Numbered from the stretch's first letter, positions 49,484 to 58,497 are shown. The stretch is DNA of 64,000 nucleotides from Nocardia alba NBRC 108234 (GCF_001612665.1 NZ_BDAX01000002.1:620001-684000); one strand, 5' to 3'. The notes: generated by a model from the sequence alone, not told the origin. Translations and numbers: made by a program.

Positions 49484-49662
49484 CCGCGGCTCATCTCCCG
49501 CATGTCGAAATCGGCTTTGGCCGCACCGCAGTCGGGGCAGGACCAGTCCTCGGGTATGTCGTCCCAGCGGGTGCCGGGTGCGATACCGTCCTCGGGCCAG
49601 CCGAGCGCCTCGTCGTATTCGAAGCCGCACTGGACACACTGGAACAGCCGGTAGTCGCTCAT
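49480..49662 (-). CDS. rubA2: Rubredoxin, AlkG2-type
   Basis: A 60-residue rubredoxin with the two CxxCG-type iron ligand pairs [22 protein letters not shown] and [12 protein letters not shown]. The residues after the second CPDCG lack the extra arginine seen in the neighbouring rubredoxin, so this is the AlkG2 type, which can pass electrons to alkane hydroxylase. ATG 49662 overlaps the previous stop (ATGA). Confidence 0.96.
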   Translation of the reverse strand: MSDYRLFQCVQCGFEYDEALGWPEDGIAPGTRWDDIPEDWSCPDCGAAKADFDMREMSRG

Positions 49663-49832
49663 CGGGGCGCACCTTCCCTCGGTTCGAAATCGACCTTCTC
49701 GCGCACACCGCAGTCGGGGCAGCACCAGTCGTCGGGTATCCGCGACCAGACCGTGCCGGGCGCGAAACCCTCACGGGGAGCGCCGCATCGCTCGTCGTAG
49801 ACGTAGTCACAGATCGGGCACAGGTACGTCAT
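49659..49832 (-). CDS. rubA1: Rubredoxin, AlkG1-type
   Basis: A 57-residue rubredoxin with [22 protein letters not shown] and [13 protein letters not shown]. Compared with rubA2 it has one extra residue, an Arg-containing insertion, after the second CPDCG. In published work on alkane-degrading bacteria this insertion marks the AlkG1 type, which does not support AlkB directly. The first pair reads CPICD rather than CxxCG. It overlaps alkB and rubA2 by four bases each. Confidence 0.95.
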   Translation of the reverse strand: MTYLCPICDYVYDERCGAPREGFAPGTVWSRIPDDWCCPDCGVREKVDFEPREGAPR

Positions 49833-51058
49833 CGGTTCACCCCGTACTTCGCCAGGACCCGCTCCCGCTTGCTGGGCTGGATGTTCACGCGAGTGATGTC
49901 GCCGTTGTAGTGGGCCAGGACGCGATGGTCCATCACCTTGCGCCACAGCGGCGTCACGTAGGCCAGACCGATCAGGCTCGCGTAGCCGCTGGGCAGCTCG
50001 GGCGCGCCGTCCATGTGCCGCAGGATCTGGTAGCGGCGGGTGGGGTTGGCGTGATGGTCGCTGTGGCGCTGCAGGTGGTAGAGGAAGATGTTGGTGACGA
50101 TGTGGTCGGAGTTCCAGCTGTGCTCGGGGGTGCAGCGCTCGTAGCGGCCCGTGGCGGTCTTCTGCCGGAGCAGACCGTAGTGCTCGAGGTAGTTCACCGT
50201 CTCCAGCAGCGAGAAACCGTAGATCGCCTGGATCACCAGGAACGGCAGGATCGACGGACCGAACACCGCGACCAGCCCGACCCACAGCACGACCGACATG
50301 AGCCAGGCGTTGAGCACATCGTTGCGCAGCGAGAACGTGCTCTTGTCCAGCCGCCGCAGACGGGTGTGCTCGAGCTCCCACGAGGACGTCAGACTGCCCC
50401 ACACGCTGCGCGGTAGGAAACTCCAGAACGATTCGGCGAAGCGCGCGCTGGCCGGATCCTCCGGCGTCGCGACGCGGACGTGGTGGCCGCGGTTGTGCTC
50501 GATGTAGAAGTGGCCGTAGAAGGTCTGGGCCAGCGTGATCTTCGACAGCCAGCGTTCGAGTTCGTCCTTCTTGTGGCCGAGTTCGTGCGCGGTGTTGATG
50601 CCGACCCCGCCCATTGTGCCGATCGTGAACGCCAGGCCGATCTTGGAGACCAGCCCGAGGCCACCGTCGATGCCGAGCCAGGACAGATTGTCCGCGGTCC
50701 ACAGGTAGCAGGCGAACACCAGACTGAACAGCTGCAACGGAATATAGGCGTAGGTGCAGTAGCGGTAGTACCTGTCGTTCTCCAGCTGCGCCATCACCTC
50801 CTCGGGCGGGTTCTCCCCATCGGGCCCGAAGAACCGGTCCAGGGTAGGCAGCAGCACGTACAGCAGGATCGGCCCGAGCCACCACCACACGGGTGCGACT
50901 GCCTGCCAGCCGAATTGGTTGAAGGCCCAGACGAATCCGCTCGCGAGCAGGGTCGCGCTGGGGGCGATGAGGCCGAACAGCCACAGGTATCGCTTGGGGT
51001 CTCGCCACTGTGGCGGCGCCACCGATTCCGCGTGGTCACCGATTCGAGATGTCGTCAT
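49829..51058 (-). CDS. alkB: Alkane 1-monooxygenase (membrane di-iron)
   Basis: The 409-residue integral membrane enzyme hydroxylates the terminal carbon of medium-chain n-alkanes. It has the three histidine boxes NTAHELGHKK, EHNRGHHVR and LQRHSDHHANP plus the AlkB signature NYLEHYGL. About six hydrophobic segments are visible. ATG 51058 has AGGAGAG with a short spacer and is preferred to GTG 51091. It heads alkB-rubA1-rubA2-rubB, and the TetR gene is divergent. Confidence 0.97.
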   Translation of the reverse strand: MTTSRIGDHAESVAPPQWRDPKRYLWLFGLIAPSATLLASGFVWAFNQFGWQAVAPVWWWLGPILLYVLLPTLDRFFGPDGENPPEEVMAQLENDRYYRYCTYAYIPLQLFSLVFACYLWTADNLSWLGIDGGLGLVSKIGLAFTIGTMGGVGINTAHELGHKKDELERWLSKITLAQTFYGHFYIEHNRGHHVRVATPEDPASARFAESFWSFLPRSVWGSLTSSWELEHTRLRRLDKSTFSLRNDVLNAWLMSVVLWVGLVAVFGPSILPFLVIQAIYGFSLLETVNYLEHYGLLRQKTATGRYERCTPEHSWNSDHIVTNIFLYHLQRHSDHHANPTRRYQILRHMDGAPELPSGYASLIGLAYVTPLWRKVMDHRVLAHYNGDITRVNIQPSKRERVLAKYGVNR

Positions 51059-51195
51059 TGCCACTCTCCTGATCACCGAGACCTCGGACACCTACTCGCC
51101 CGAAGTCGCCTTCGTTTACACATTAACCGATTGTGTTCCTGTTGCATACACATCTGGTCATATTGTCAGCGAACGAGCACATCAGGGGGCACATG

Positions 51196-51201
51196 TAGGA
51201 T
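51196..51201 (+). promoter_or_regulatory. -10 box of the leaderless TetR gene next to alkB
   Basis: TAGGAT lies six bases before GTG 51208, and there is no ribosome-binding site between them. The AT-rich divergent region 51059-51195 also has an ACACA/TGTGT inverted repeat (about 51117-51135) that could bind the TetR protein. Confidence 0.5.
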
Positions 51202-51207
51202 GAGTGA

Positions 51208-51810
51208 GTGGCCGAACCACCGAACTTTCAGGCAGAAATGCGCCAGCTGCTGCGCGACCGGATGATCGACGCCGCGCGCACGATGGTCGTCAGCGAGGGC
51301 TGGGGCGCGGTCAACATGTCACGGGTGGCCAAGGAGGTCGGCATCAGCAGGCCGGTCCTCTACAAGGAGATCGGCACCAAGCAGGCGCTCGCGGATGCCC
51401 TGATCGAGCGTGAGACCGGCATCTTCCTGACCGGCATCGCCGAGACGCTGGCCCGGCACCCGGACGACCCACTCGCGGGTATGACCGCCGCGGCCGAGTA
51501 CACGCTGCGCACCGCAGGCGACAACACCCTGATCAAGGCGGTGCTCTCCGCCCGTCAGGACGGCGATACCGCCCTGCTGCCCGCCCTGGTGAGCGACCCG
51601 GAACCGGTCCTCGGACGGGCTGTCGCCGCGCTCAGCGCCACCGTCCGCGAGCAGTACCGCTTCGCGTCCCTCACCGATGACGAGCTGACCTCGGTCGTCG
51701 AGATCATGGTCCGGCTGACATTGAGTCATCTGTTCCAGCCGACAGGCAGCGTCGACCGCGCGGTAACGCAGGTCGGCGCTGTCCTGTCGGGGGTCATGCC
51801 CGCTCTCTGA
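51208..51810 (+). CDS. TetR-family regulator, probably of the alkB operon
   Basis: The 200-residue protein has a TetR DNA-binding domain (RMIDAARTMVVSEGWGAVNMSRVAKEVGISRPVLYKEIG) and a helical ligand domain. It resembles the AlkU/AlkX-type regulators found with alkB-rubredoxin clusters in Rhodococcus and Dietzia, where fatty acids or alkanes relieve repression. Here it is divergent from alkB instead of being the last gene of the operon. The start codon is GTG 51208. It ends seven bases from the convergent cutinase gene. Confidence 0.9.
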   Translation: MAEPPNFQAEMRQLLRDRMIDAARTMVVSEGWGAVNMSRVAKEVGISRPVLYKEIGTKQALADALIERETGIFLTGIAETLARHPDDPLAGMTAAAEYTLRTAGDNTLIKAVLSARQDGDTALLPALVSDPEPVLGRAVAALSATVREQYRFASLTDDELTSVVEIMVRLTLSHLFQPTGSVDRAVTQVGAVLSGVMPAL

Positions 51811-51816
51811 GCGGGC

Positions 51817-52470
51817 TCACAATCGCGCACCCACCTGCCCGGTGGCGGCCGAGAACGCCCAGTCGTAGCGGCCGTGCGCGGCCGGGAAGATGCCGCCCGC
51901 GCAGATCGGATCCCCGGCGGTGCAATAGTTCGCCGTGCGGTCGGCGTACATCGGTGGCACCGTGGCGCCGATCAGGCGCAGGGGGTCACCGAACAGCAGC
52001 ACTGCGACGACGCGCGAGGACAGCTCGGGAGGGAGCACCCACGCGCCGGGCATCGGGATGGAGCCGAGGACAGCGTGGGTCACCACCGCGCCCTGGGAGT
52101 AGCCGACGAGAACGAATTGCTGGTCGGGGCAGGCGGCGGCCTGATCGATCAGGTGGCCGGTCATGGCCCGGGTGCCGTCGCTCATCGAGGACGGCACCAG
52201 CAGGTCGGCTGGGTACTCCACGCGATGCGCGGTGGTGTCCACCGGTAGTTGCGCGCTCATCTCCGCGTAGAGCGGGTCGCCGATGACAGCTCCGAGATAG
52301 CCGGGTTCCATTGTGCCGCGGGCGACCACGACATCGAGCGTGGCGCAATTCTGCGCCCACGCTGTCAGTCCCGGGGACATCGCTGTCCCGATTCCCGCAG
52401 TCAGTAGCAACACCGACAGCGCGCGCGCCGTCTGCCTCGCGACGATACGAATTACCTTCCGATTGGTCAT
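51817..52470 (-). CDS. Secreted cutinase-family esterase
   Basis: The 217-residue protein begins with a signal peptide (basic NRKVIRIVARQTAR, hydrophobic core, AWAQN cleavage region), followed by the cutinase serine hydrolase domain. The nucleophile is in VLVGYSQGAVV, the Asp in CTAGDPIC and the His in PAAHGRYDW, and the catalytic region is flanked by cysteine pairs. It would hydrolyse extracellular lipids or polyesters. ATG 52470 has AGGTG six bases upstream. Confidence 0.93.
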   Translation of the reverse strand: MTNRKVIRIVARQTARALSVLLLTAGIGTAMSPGLTAWAQNCATLDVVVARGTMEPGYLGAVIGDPLYAEMSAQLPVDTTAHRVEYPADLLVPSSMSDGTRAMTGHLIDQAAACPDQQFVLVGYSQGAVVTHAVLGSIPMPGAWVLPPELSSRVVAVLLFGDPLRLIGATVPPMYADRTANYCTAGDPICAGGIFPAAHGRYDWAFSAATGQVGARL

Positions 52471-52654
52471 CGTGCCCACCTGCTCACGCCGTTGTGAGAA
52501 ATAGAGAAAGAGCGATTCACCTCCTGCCCCAAGGGCATTCGGCCTGCTCAGTGGTGGGATACCCGCTGACCCGTATCGTCATGGCACGATCTCGGCATCG
52601 GCTGCGCCACGGTTGCGTCTCGGATCGCCTGCGGCACAACGCCGCTGCCGAATC

Positions 52655-52867
52655 TCAGTGCTTCTTGGGCTTCTTCTTGTACTTCGGCTTGTCGTGATCG
52701 GGCTCCCATTCGTAGCCCGCGACACCACGTTCGCAGTAGGAGTCCGCGACGAGAACGTCGCCCTGGTCGCGCTCACACCAGCGCGACTTCGAGCACGAGG
52801 TGGCGCCGAGGCCGGCCACGACGGCGAGTGTGAGGACGGCTGCGCCGGTACGGGTTCGGACGTTCAT
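52655..52867 (-). CDS. Small lipoprotein with basic tail, function unknown
   Basis: The 70-residue product starts MNVRTRTGAAVLTLAVVAGL with the lipobox GATSCS, so it should be a membrane-anchored surface lipoprotein of about 45 residues once processed. The mature part has two further Cys (RWCERDQG, SYCERGV), an EWEPDHD stretch and ends in the Lys/Pro/Tyr-rich tail KPKYKKKPKKH, which could bind anionic polymer. ATG 52867 follows GAGGAAAGG. I do not recognise the family. Confidence 0.72.
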   Translation of the reverse strand: MNVRTRTGAAVLTLAVVAGLGATSCSKSRWCERDQGDVLVADSYCERGVAGYEWEPDHDKPKYKKKPKKH

Positions 52868-52951
52868 GAGCTGTTGAGCCTTTCCTCGAATGAGATACCG
52901 CTGGTCAGGGCGTTTTGCAGGACTCTCCCCCGCCTGCGGACGAACCAATGC

Positions 52952-52957
52952 TACGTT
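52952..52957 (+). promoter_or_regulatory. -10 box of a probable leaderless transcript
   Basis: TACGTT lies six bases before ATG 52964, with no Shine-Dalgarno sequence; the start of transcription would coincide with the start codon. Confidence 0.5.
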
Positions 52958-52963
52958 CCTGGG

Positions 52964-54652
52964 ATGTCGAGCACAGCGCCTGCGCCACACGAAGATTTCA
53001 CCCCCGACGCGATTGTCGTCGGCGCCGGACTGGCTGGCCTGGTCGCCGCGCACGAGTTGGTGCTCGCCGGGCGCAAGGTCTTGGTGCTCGATCAGGAGAA
53101 TCGCGCCAACCTCGGCGGGCAGGCGTTCTGGTCGCTGGGTGGGCTGTTCGTCGTCGACAGCCCGGAACAGCGCAGGATGGGTATCAAGGATTCCTACGAA
53201 CTGGCACTGCAGGATTGGTTCGGTTCGGCCGGTTTCGACCGCGAGGACGAAGATCGGATGGGTCGCGAGTGGGCGAAGGCCTATGTGCGGTTCGCCACCG
53301 ACGAGAAGCGGGATTACCTACACGCCTTGGGTTTGCGTTTCACCCCACTGGTCGGCTGGGCCGAACGGGGCGGCGGGTTGGCCGGTGGGCACGGCAACTC
53401 GGTGCCCCGATTCCACCTCACCTGGGGTACCGGACCCGAGGTACTGCGCGTGTTCCGTGAGCCGGTCCTGGCCGGCGAGGCGAAGGGGCTGGTCCGCTTC
53501 GCGTTCCGGCATCGCGTCGATGAGCTGACCGTCGAAGACGGCGCCGTGACCGGCGTGCGCGGCAGTGTTCTCGCACCCTCCGACACCGAACGCGGTCAAG
53601 CGTCGAACAGGGATGTGGTGGGCGAGTTCAGCTTCGAAGCGCCCGCGGTTCTCGTGAGCTCGGGTGGCATCGGTCACGCCCATGACCTCATCCGCCGCAA
53701 CTGGCCCACCGAACGTCTCGGCCCGTGCCCGGAGCACATGATCTCCGGCGTCCCGGCCTATGTCGACGGCCGGATGCTCGCCATCTCCGAGGAGGCCGGG
53801 GCGGCGCTGGTCAACCGCGATCGGATGTGGCACTACACCGAGGGCATCCACAACTGGGATCCGATCTGGCCCGATCACGCCATCCGCATCATCCCCGGCC
53901 CGTCGTCGCTGTGGTTCGACGCCAACGGAAACCGCATGCCCGCACCGTGTTTCCCCGGTTTCGATACCAACGAGACCATGCGCCAGATCCTGTCGACGGG
54001 CTACGACTACTCGTGGTTCGTCCTGAACCAGTCGATCATCGAGAAGGAGTTCGCGCTGTCGGGTTCGGAACAGAACCCCGATATCACCGGCAAGGATTTG
54101 AAATTCACGGTGCGCAGCAGGCTCGCCAAGGGCGCGCCGGGACCGGTGGAGGCCTTCAAGCAGCACGGCGTGGACTTCGTGGTCGCCGACTCACTGGCCG
54201 AACTCGTCGACGGCATGAACGAGATCTCCCGTGGCCCGAAGCTGGACGTGGCCGCTCTCGAACACCAGATCGCGGGCCGCGACCGCGAGGTAGCCAACTC
54301 GTTCTCCAAGGACGCGCAGGTGACCGCGATCAACGGGGCCCGCAAGTATCTCGGCGACAAGGTCCGCGTCGTCAAACCGCACCGCATCCTCGATCCGGCG
54401 CATGGTCCGCTCATCGCGGTGCGCCTCAACGTGCTGACCCGCAAGACCCTCGGCGGGCTGCAGACCGACCTCGACTCGCAGGTGCTGCGCCCGGACGGCT
54501 CGGTGTTGCCCGGGCTGTACGCGGCCGGTGAGGTCGCCGGATTCGGCGGTGGCGGGGTGCACGGCTACAACGCGCTGGAGGGCACGTTCCTGGGCGGGTG
54601 CATCTTCTCGGGTCGCGCGGCCGGGCGGGCGATGGCGCGGCGCGCGGGCTAG
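52964..54652 (+). CDS. FAD-binding dehydrogenase (KstD/fumarate reductase-like, Rv0785-type)
   Basis: The 562-residue flavoprotein has the FAD motif AIVVGAGLAGLVAAHELVLAG, the QAFWSLGGLF segment and the C-terminal GLYAAGEVAGFGGGGVHGYNALEGTFLGGCIFSGR. This is the layout of 3-ketosteroid dehydrogenase/fumarate reductase-family proteins and specifically of mycobacterial Rv0785-like dehydrogenases. The substrate is not known. The start is ATG 52964, with the leaderless -10 box upstream. Its end overlaps the convergent IclR gene by four bases. Confidence 0.93.
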   Translation: MSSTAPAPHEDFTPDAIVVGAGLAGLVAAHELVLAGRKVLVLDQENRANLGGQAFWSLGGLFVVDSPEQRRMGIKDSYELALQDWFGSAGFDREDEDRMGREWAKAYVRFATDEKRDYLHALGLRFTPLVGWAERGGGLAGGHGNSVPRFHLTWGTGPEVLRVFREPVLAGEAKGLVRFAFRHRVDELTVEDGAVTGVRGSVLAPSDTERGQASNRDVVGEFSFEAPAVLVSSGGIGHAHDLIRRNWPTERLGPCPEHMISGVPAYVDGRMLAISEEAGAALVNRDRMWHYTEGIHNWDPIWPDHAIRIIPGPSSLWFDANGNRMPAPCFPGFDTNETMRQILSTGYDYSWFVLNQSIIEKEFALSGSEQNPDITGKDLKFTVRSRLAKGAPGPVEAFKQHGVDFVVADSLAELVDGMNEISRGPKLDVAALEHQIAGRDREVANSFSKDAQVTAINGARKYLGDKVRVVKPHRILDPAHGPLIAVRLNVLTRKTLGGLQTDLDSQVLRPDGSVLPGLYAAGEVAGFGGGGVHGYNALEGTFLGGCIFSGRAAGRAMARRAG

Positions 54653-55476
54653 TGCGGGTGCCGGGGGGCCAGGGTACGTGACGCCTCCTTGGCCACCTCG
54701 GCCAGCGCCCTGGCCAGCCGTGCGGTGTCGAGGGCGCTGCGCTCGGCCTTGACCGTGCCCGACAGCGAGATCGCGGCCACCGCCACGCCGCGACCACGGA
54801 TCGGCACCGCTACGCAACCGACGCCAGGCAGCGACTCCTCGGTATCGACGGCCACGCCTTGGCGGTTGCGGATACGGGCGAGTTCACGGTGCAGTTCGGC
54901 CCGGTCCACGATCGTGCGCGCGGTCCGTGCCACGGCATTGCCCCGGAGCGCGGCCTCCGCGATTCCCGGCTCGAGGGTGGCCAGCAGTGCCTTGCCCACC
55001 GCCGTGGAGTACGCGGGCAGTCTGCCGCCGACGCGGGTCGGGATGACCACCCCGCCGCGGCCGCCCGACCGATCGAGGAACAGCACCTCGCGCCCGTCCA
55101 GCACCGCGAGGTGCCCCACCAGCCCGGTGCGTTGGCTGAGTTCGTAGAGCAGTGGCCCCACCACCTCGCGCAGTTCGTTCTGCTCGGCCGCGAGTCCGCC
55201 GAGCTCGAGAACCCGCAGTCCCAACCGATAACCGCCGGGGGTATGCGCGAGCCAGCGCAGCCGGATCATCTGGTCGAGGATGCGATGCACGGTCGAGCGT
55301 GGCAGCCCGGTGCGTTCGGCGAGCCCGAGCAGCGTCAGCGTGGGCGTGGCGGCGTCGAACGCGTCCAGAATGAGCGTCATCCGCTCGATCATCGACGTCG
55401 GCGGTGCCCCGGCCGCCCGGTCCGATCCGGTCCACAGGTTCTCGGGCGCCGGTTCGGTCACGATCTCGACCGTCAT
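54649..55476 (-). CDS. IclR-family transcriptional regulator
   Basis: The 275-residue protein has an N-terminal winged helix (LGLAERTGLPRSTVHRILDQMIRLRWL) and the C-terminal IclR ligand domain (VGGRLPAYSTAVGKALLA, then DTEESLPGVGCVAVPI). IclR proteins usually control catabolic genes nearby, so the convergent flavoprotein gene or distant genes could be targets. ATG 55476 has GGAGG nine bases upstream. The 261 bases between this gene and the LysR gene show no further gene. Confidence 0.94.
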   Translation of the reverse strand: MTVEIVTEPAPENLWTGSDRAAGAPPTSMIERMTLILDAFDAATPTLTLLGLAERTGLPRSTVHRILDQMIRLRWLAHTPGGYRLGLRVLELGGLAAEQNELREVVGPLLYELSQRTGLVGHLAVLDGREVLFLDRSGGRGGVVIPTRVGGRLPAYSTAVGKALLATLEPGIAEAALRGNAVARTARTIVDRAELHRELARIRNRQGVAVDTEESLPGVGCVAVPIRGRGVAVAAISLSGTVKAERSALDTARLARALAEVAKEASRTLAPRHPH

Positions 55477-55737
55477 GTGATCCAACCTCCACAGTGCGTA
55501 GCGCTACCAGACTAGAGCCGTCGACTCCGCTCACGCACTATTTCGCCTCGATCTCGGGTCCGTGCCCGGCTGACCACCAGGTCGAGCGGGATTCGACCGC
55601 TGACCGAGAAGTGGGCGACAGTGGTGGGCCGGCTGCTCTCACGTGACGGATCGAGCGAGCCGTCGCCATCAGCGGCCACAACGGCGCGGCGAAGGCCGTA
55701 GCTGTGGGGCGAGGCGTTCGGACAGGACCGGCGCCGC

Positions 55738-56658
55738 TCAGCCGCGCGCGGTCTCGAGCAGCGCGGCCCGCTCCACGAGCAGTTCGCCCGGCCCGGTCGG
55801 TGGGGTGTTGCGGCGCCAGATGGCCCGGAATTTGCGGGTCAGCCGGGCGGCCTCGGCGGTGGGGATTTCCACCAGCGCGCCGGTACGCAGGTCGGGTGCG
55901 GCGATCAATCGGCTCACCACCGCGGGGGCCATCCCGGTTCGGGCGGCAGCCACGATCGCGGCGGTCGACCCGAGTTCCGCGGCCGGGCCGACGGGCGGCG
56001 CCGCGGTAGCGAGCAGGTCCCATACGGTGTCGCGGGTACCCGAACCCGGCTCGCGCCACAGCAGGGCCGTACCCGCCAGCTCGGCGAGCGTGACCGGGGT
56101 CTTCCGTTGCGCCCATGGATGATTCGGTGCCGCGACCACGACGAGGTCGTCGGCGCCCAGCACGCGACTGCCGAGTCCGGCGGGTGGATGCGGACCCTCC
56201 ACGAAGCCCACATCCGCGGTGCCGTCGCGCACGAGACCCGCGACCTGGGTCGAGTTCTCGACTTCGAGGGAGATCACGACCTCGGGGTGATCAGCGCGCA
56301 GGGCGGCGAGCCAATGCGGAATACGGTGGTCGGCAATGGTTTTGGAGGCGGCGATGCGCAGACGTGGGGCTTGCGCGGCACGCAGCCGGGCGAGGTCGGC
56401 CACGAGGTCGGTCACAGCGGCGAGGACGGTGCGGGCGTGGGCGACCACCGCGCGCCCCGCGTCGGTGAGTTCGGAGCCGGTCGGCCCACGGTCGAGCAGC
56501 TTCACGTGTAGGCGGCGTTCCAGGGCGCTGATCCGCATGCTCGCCGCGGGCTGGCTGATTCCGTGCCTGCGGGCGGCGGCGCCCAGACTGCCCAGCTCGG
56601 CCACCGACACGAGGAGGTCGAGGACCTCCAGGTCAGGGGTTCCGGGTGGCAGGGTCAT
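55738..56658 (-). CDS. LysR-family transcriptional regulator
   Basis: The 306-residue protein has the LysR helix-turn-helix (LLVSVAELGSLGAAARRHGISQPAASMRISALERRL) and a periplasmic-binding-like effector domain (LRIAASKTIADHRIPHWLAALRADHPEV). LysR genes of this type often stand next to yeiH-family genes. Here the yeiH-like gene is 750 bases away across the YdcF-type gene, in the opposite direction, so control of it is possible but not proven. Confidence 0.94.
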   Translation of the reverse strand: MTLPPGTPDLEVLDLLVSVAELGSLGAAARRHGISQPAASMRISALERRLHVKLLDRGPTGSELTDAGRAVVAHARTVLAAVTDLVADLARLRAAQAPRLRIAASKTIADHRIPHWLAALRADHPEVVISLEVENSTQVAGLVRDGTADVGFVEGPHPPAGLGSRVLGADDLVVVAAPNHPWAQRKTPVTLAELAGTALLWREPGSGTRDTVWDLLATAAPPVGPAAELGSTAAIVAAARTGMAPAVVSRLIAAPDLRTGALVEIPTAEAARLTRKFRAIWRRNTPPTGPGELLVERAALLETARG

Positions 56659-56694
56659 GGGCCGATTATGGGCGACGGGCGACGCGACACCACA

Positions 56695-57318
56695 TCAGGC
56701 GCCGTTGTCGTCGTGATCCGAGCCGAATCGGCCGCGCAGCTCCTTGGCCACGCCGTAGAGGGCGAACACCGGTTTCAGTGGCATCCACTCGCCGAACCGA
56801 TACTCCCGGCCTGCGACGAGCCGGGCGGCCAGTTCCGGGCTCTGCTCGGCGAGGTAGGCGCGGGCGGTCTCGGCGTGCGTCGGCAGCGAGACGATCTTGA
56901 TGCGGTCGACATCCTTCAGATACGGGATCGCGAACGCGATGTTCTCCCAGGTGGATCGGCTCGACTCCTCCAAGACGAGTTCACCCCGGTATCCGCGGGA
57001 TTGCACGGCGTAGCGGCCCATCAGCGCCGCCTCGGTCTCCGGACCGGCGACGGCACCCCCGCACAGGACGAGGCGGGTCTCGGGTGCTCGCGGATCGATA
57101 GAACGCAGCCCGGCGCGCACGCGCCAGCGGTTCATGCCGTTCGCGCGTGCACCGGTGTTGCGGTATCCGAGAACCACGACGGCCTCGGACCCGGGGCGTG
57201 ACGGTCCGACGCCTCGACGGGAGGCGCGCCGATTCGCCCATTCACCCCACAGCATCAATCCGACACCGGTGGCGAGCGTCAGCCGGGTTCGTTTCCGCAC
57301 GGCTCCAGCAAACCACAC
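56695..57318 (-). CDS. YdcF/ElyC (DUF218) family protein
   Basis: The product of about 207 residues has an N-terminal hydrophobic anchor (LTLATGVGLMLWGEW) and the DUF218 domain with AVVVLGYRN, RLVLCGGA, EESSRSTWENIAFA and IKIVSLPTHAETARAYL. Family members such as ElyC affect envelope precursor lipids. The start is uncertain: GTG 57318 avoids overlap with the divergent YeiH gene, GTG 57300 is also possible, and the frame runs to 57420. CATAAT at about 57350-57345 is a possible -10 box for the minus strand. Confidence 0.82.
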   Translation of the reverse strand: MWFAGAVRKRTRLTLATGVGLMLWGEWANRRASRRGVGPSRPGSEAVVVLGYRNTGARANGMNRWRVRAGLRSIDPRAPETRLVLCGGAVAGPETEAALMGRYAVQSRGYRGELVLEESSRSTWENIAFAIPYLKDVDRIKIVSLPTHAETARAYLAEQSPELAARLVAGREYRFGEWMPLKPVFALYGVAKELRGRFGSDHDDNGA

Positions 57319-57407
57319 GCCCCACCGGCGCAGCCATAAGCCGACATTATGGCCACCTCCGAATTCGGTCTCTACCTCGGAATCGTCCGTGCCGCGAAGG
57401 TGAAGGA

Positions 57408-58409
57408 GTGAATCGCGCACTCGCTCCCGGCCTGTTCCTCGCCGCTGTGCTGGCTACCGTGGCCACGCCGTTCGGCAAGGCGCTACCGATGATCGGCACG
57501 CCGGTGCTCGCGCTCGGCGCGGGCGCCCTGGTCGGCATGGTGCTGCGACGCAAGGACCCGACCGGCGAGACCTTCGGTCCCGGGCTCGACGTCGCCCGGC
57601 AACGCCTGCTCGGGCTCGCGATCGTACTGCTGGGGCTCGGGCTGCCGCTCGGGTCGGTGCTGAGTGTGGGGCGCGAGACGGTGGTGGTGCTGCTCGGGAC
57701 GCTGCTCGTCGGCGGTGTGGCGGCGTTCTTCGTCGGCCGGATGCTCGCGGTGGATACGGAGTCGGCGACGCTCATCGCCGTGGGCACCACGATCTGCGGC
57801 GCGTCCGCGATCGCCGCCGCCACCGCGGTCCTGCGGCCCGACAAGCAACGGGTCGCCTACGCCCTGTGCACCATCTTCATCTTCAATGTCACGGCCGTGC
57901 TGGTGTATCCACCACTGGGCCGGGCGCTGGGGCTGTCGCAGGAGGCGTTCGGGCTGTGGGCGGGTACGGCCATCAACGACACGTCGTCGGTCCTGGCCGC
58001 AGGTGTCATCTTCGGCGCGGGCGCGGCACAGTTCGCGGTGATCGTGAAGATGGTGCGCAGCCTCGCCATCATCCCGCTCTGCGTCGGCCTGCACGTCGGC
58101 CGCCGCCACCTCGCCGAGCGGACCGACCTACCCCAGGCCTCGCTGCGCCGGGCGGTCCCACTCTTCGTGGTCCTGTTCCTGGCCGCCTCCGTCATCGCGG
58201 GCCTCGGCATCATCCCCGCCGAGCTCACCGCACCGCTGGCCACTCTCAGCGGCTGGCTCATCGCCGCCGTCCTCGCCGCCATCGGCACCTCACTGAGCAT
58301 CGACCGCCTACGCACCGCGGGCATCCGCCCCCTGATCCTCGGCGGCGCCCTCGGCCTGATCCTCGGCACCACCAGCCTCGGCCTCATGTACCTGACCGGC
58401 TGGTGCTGA
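57408..58409 (+). CDS. YeiH-family (UPF0324) putative sulfate/anion exporter
   Basis: The 333-residue polytopic protein has about ten hydrophobic segments and the family motifs VGTTICGASAIAAATAVLRP and LWAGTAINDTSSVLAAG. YeiH proteins are uncharacterised or proposed anion transporters, usually paired with a LysR regulator (YeiE). GTG 57408 has AAGG seven bases upstream. The LysR gene at 55738-56658 may be its partner. Confidence 0.9.
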   Translation: MNRALAPGLFLAAVLATVATPFGKALPMIGTPVLALGAGALVGMVLRRKDPTGETFGPGLDVARQRLLGLAIVLLGLGLPLGSVLSVGRETVVVLLGTLLVGGVAAFFVGRMLAVDTESATLIAVGTTICGASAIAAATAVLRPDKQRVAYALCTIFIFNVTAVLVYPPLGRALGLSQEAFGLWAGTAINDTSSVLAAGVIFGAGAAQFAVIVKMVRSLAIIPLCVGLHVGRRHLAERTDLPQASLRRAVPLFVVLFLAASVIAGLGIIPAELTAPLATLSGWLIAAVLAAIGTSLSIDRLRTAGIRPLILGGALGLILGTTSLGLMYLTGWC

Positions 58410-58497
58410 CGGCGACAGCGTTACCGGCCCTCCAGCACACGGTCGCGCGGCGCTAGCATTGCCTGACATCGCATGTCGGCACGGACAGGAGGATGTT

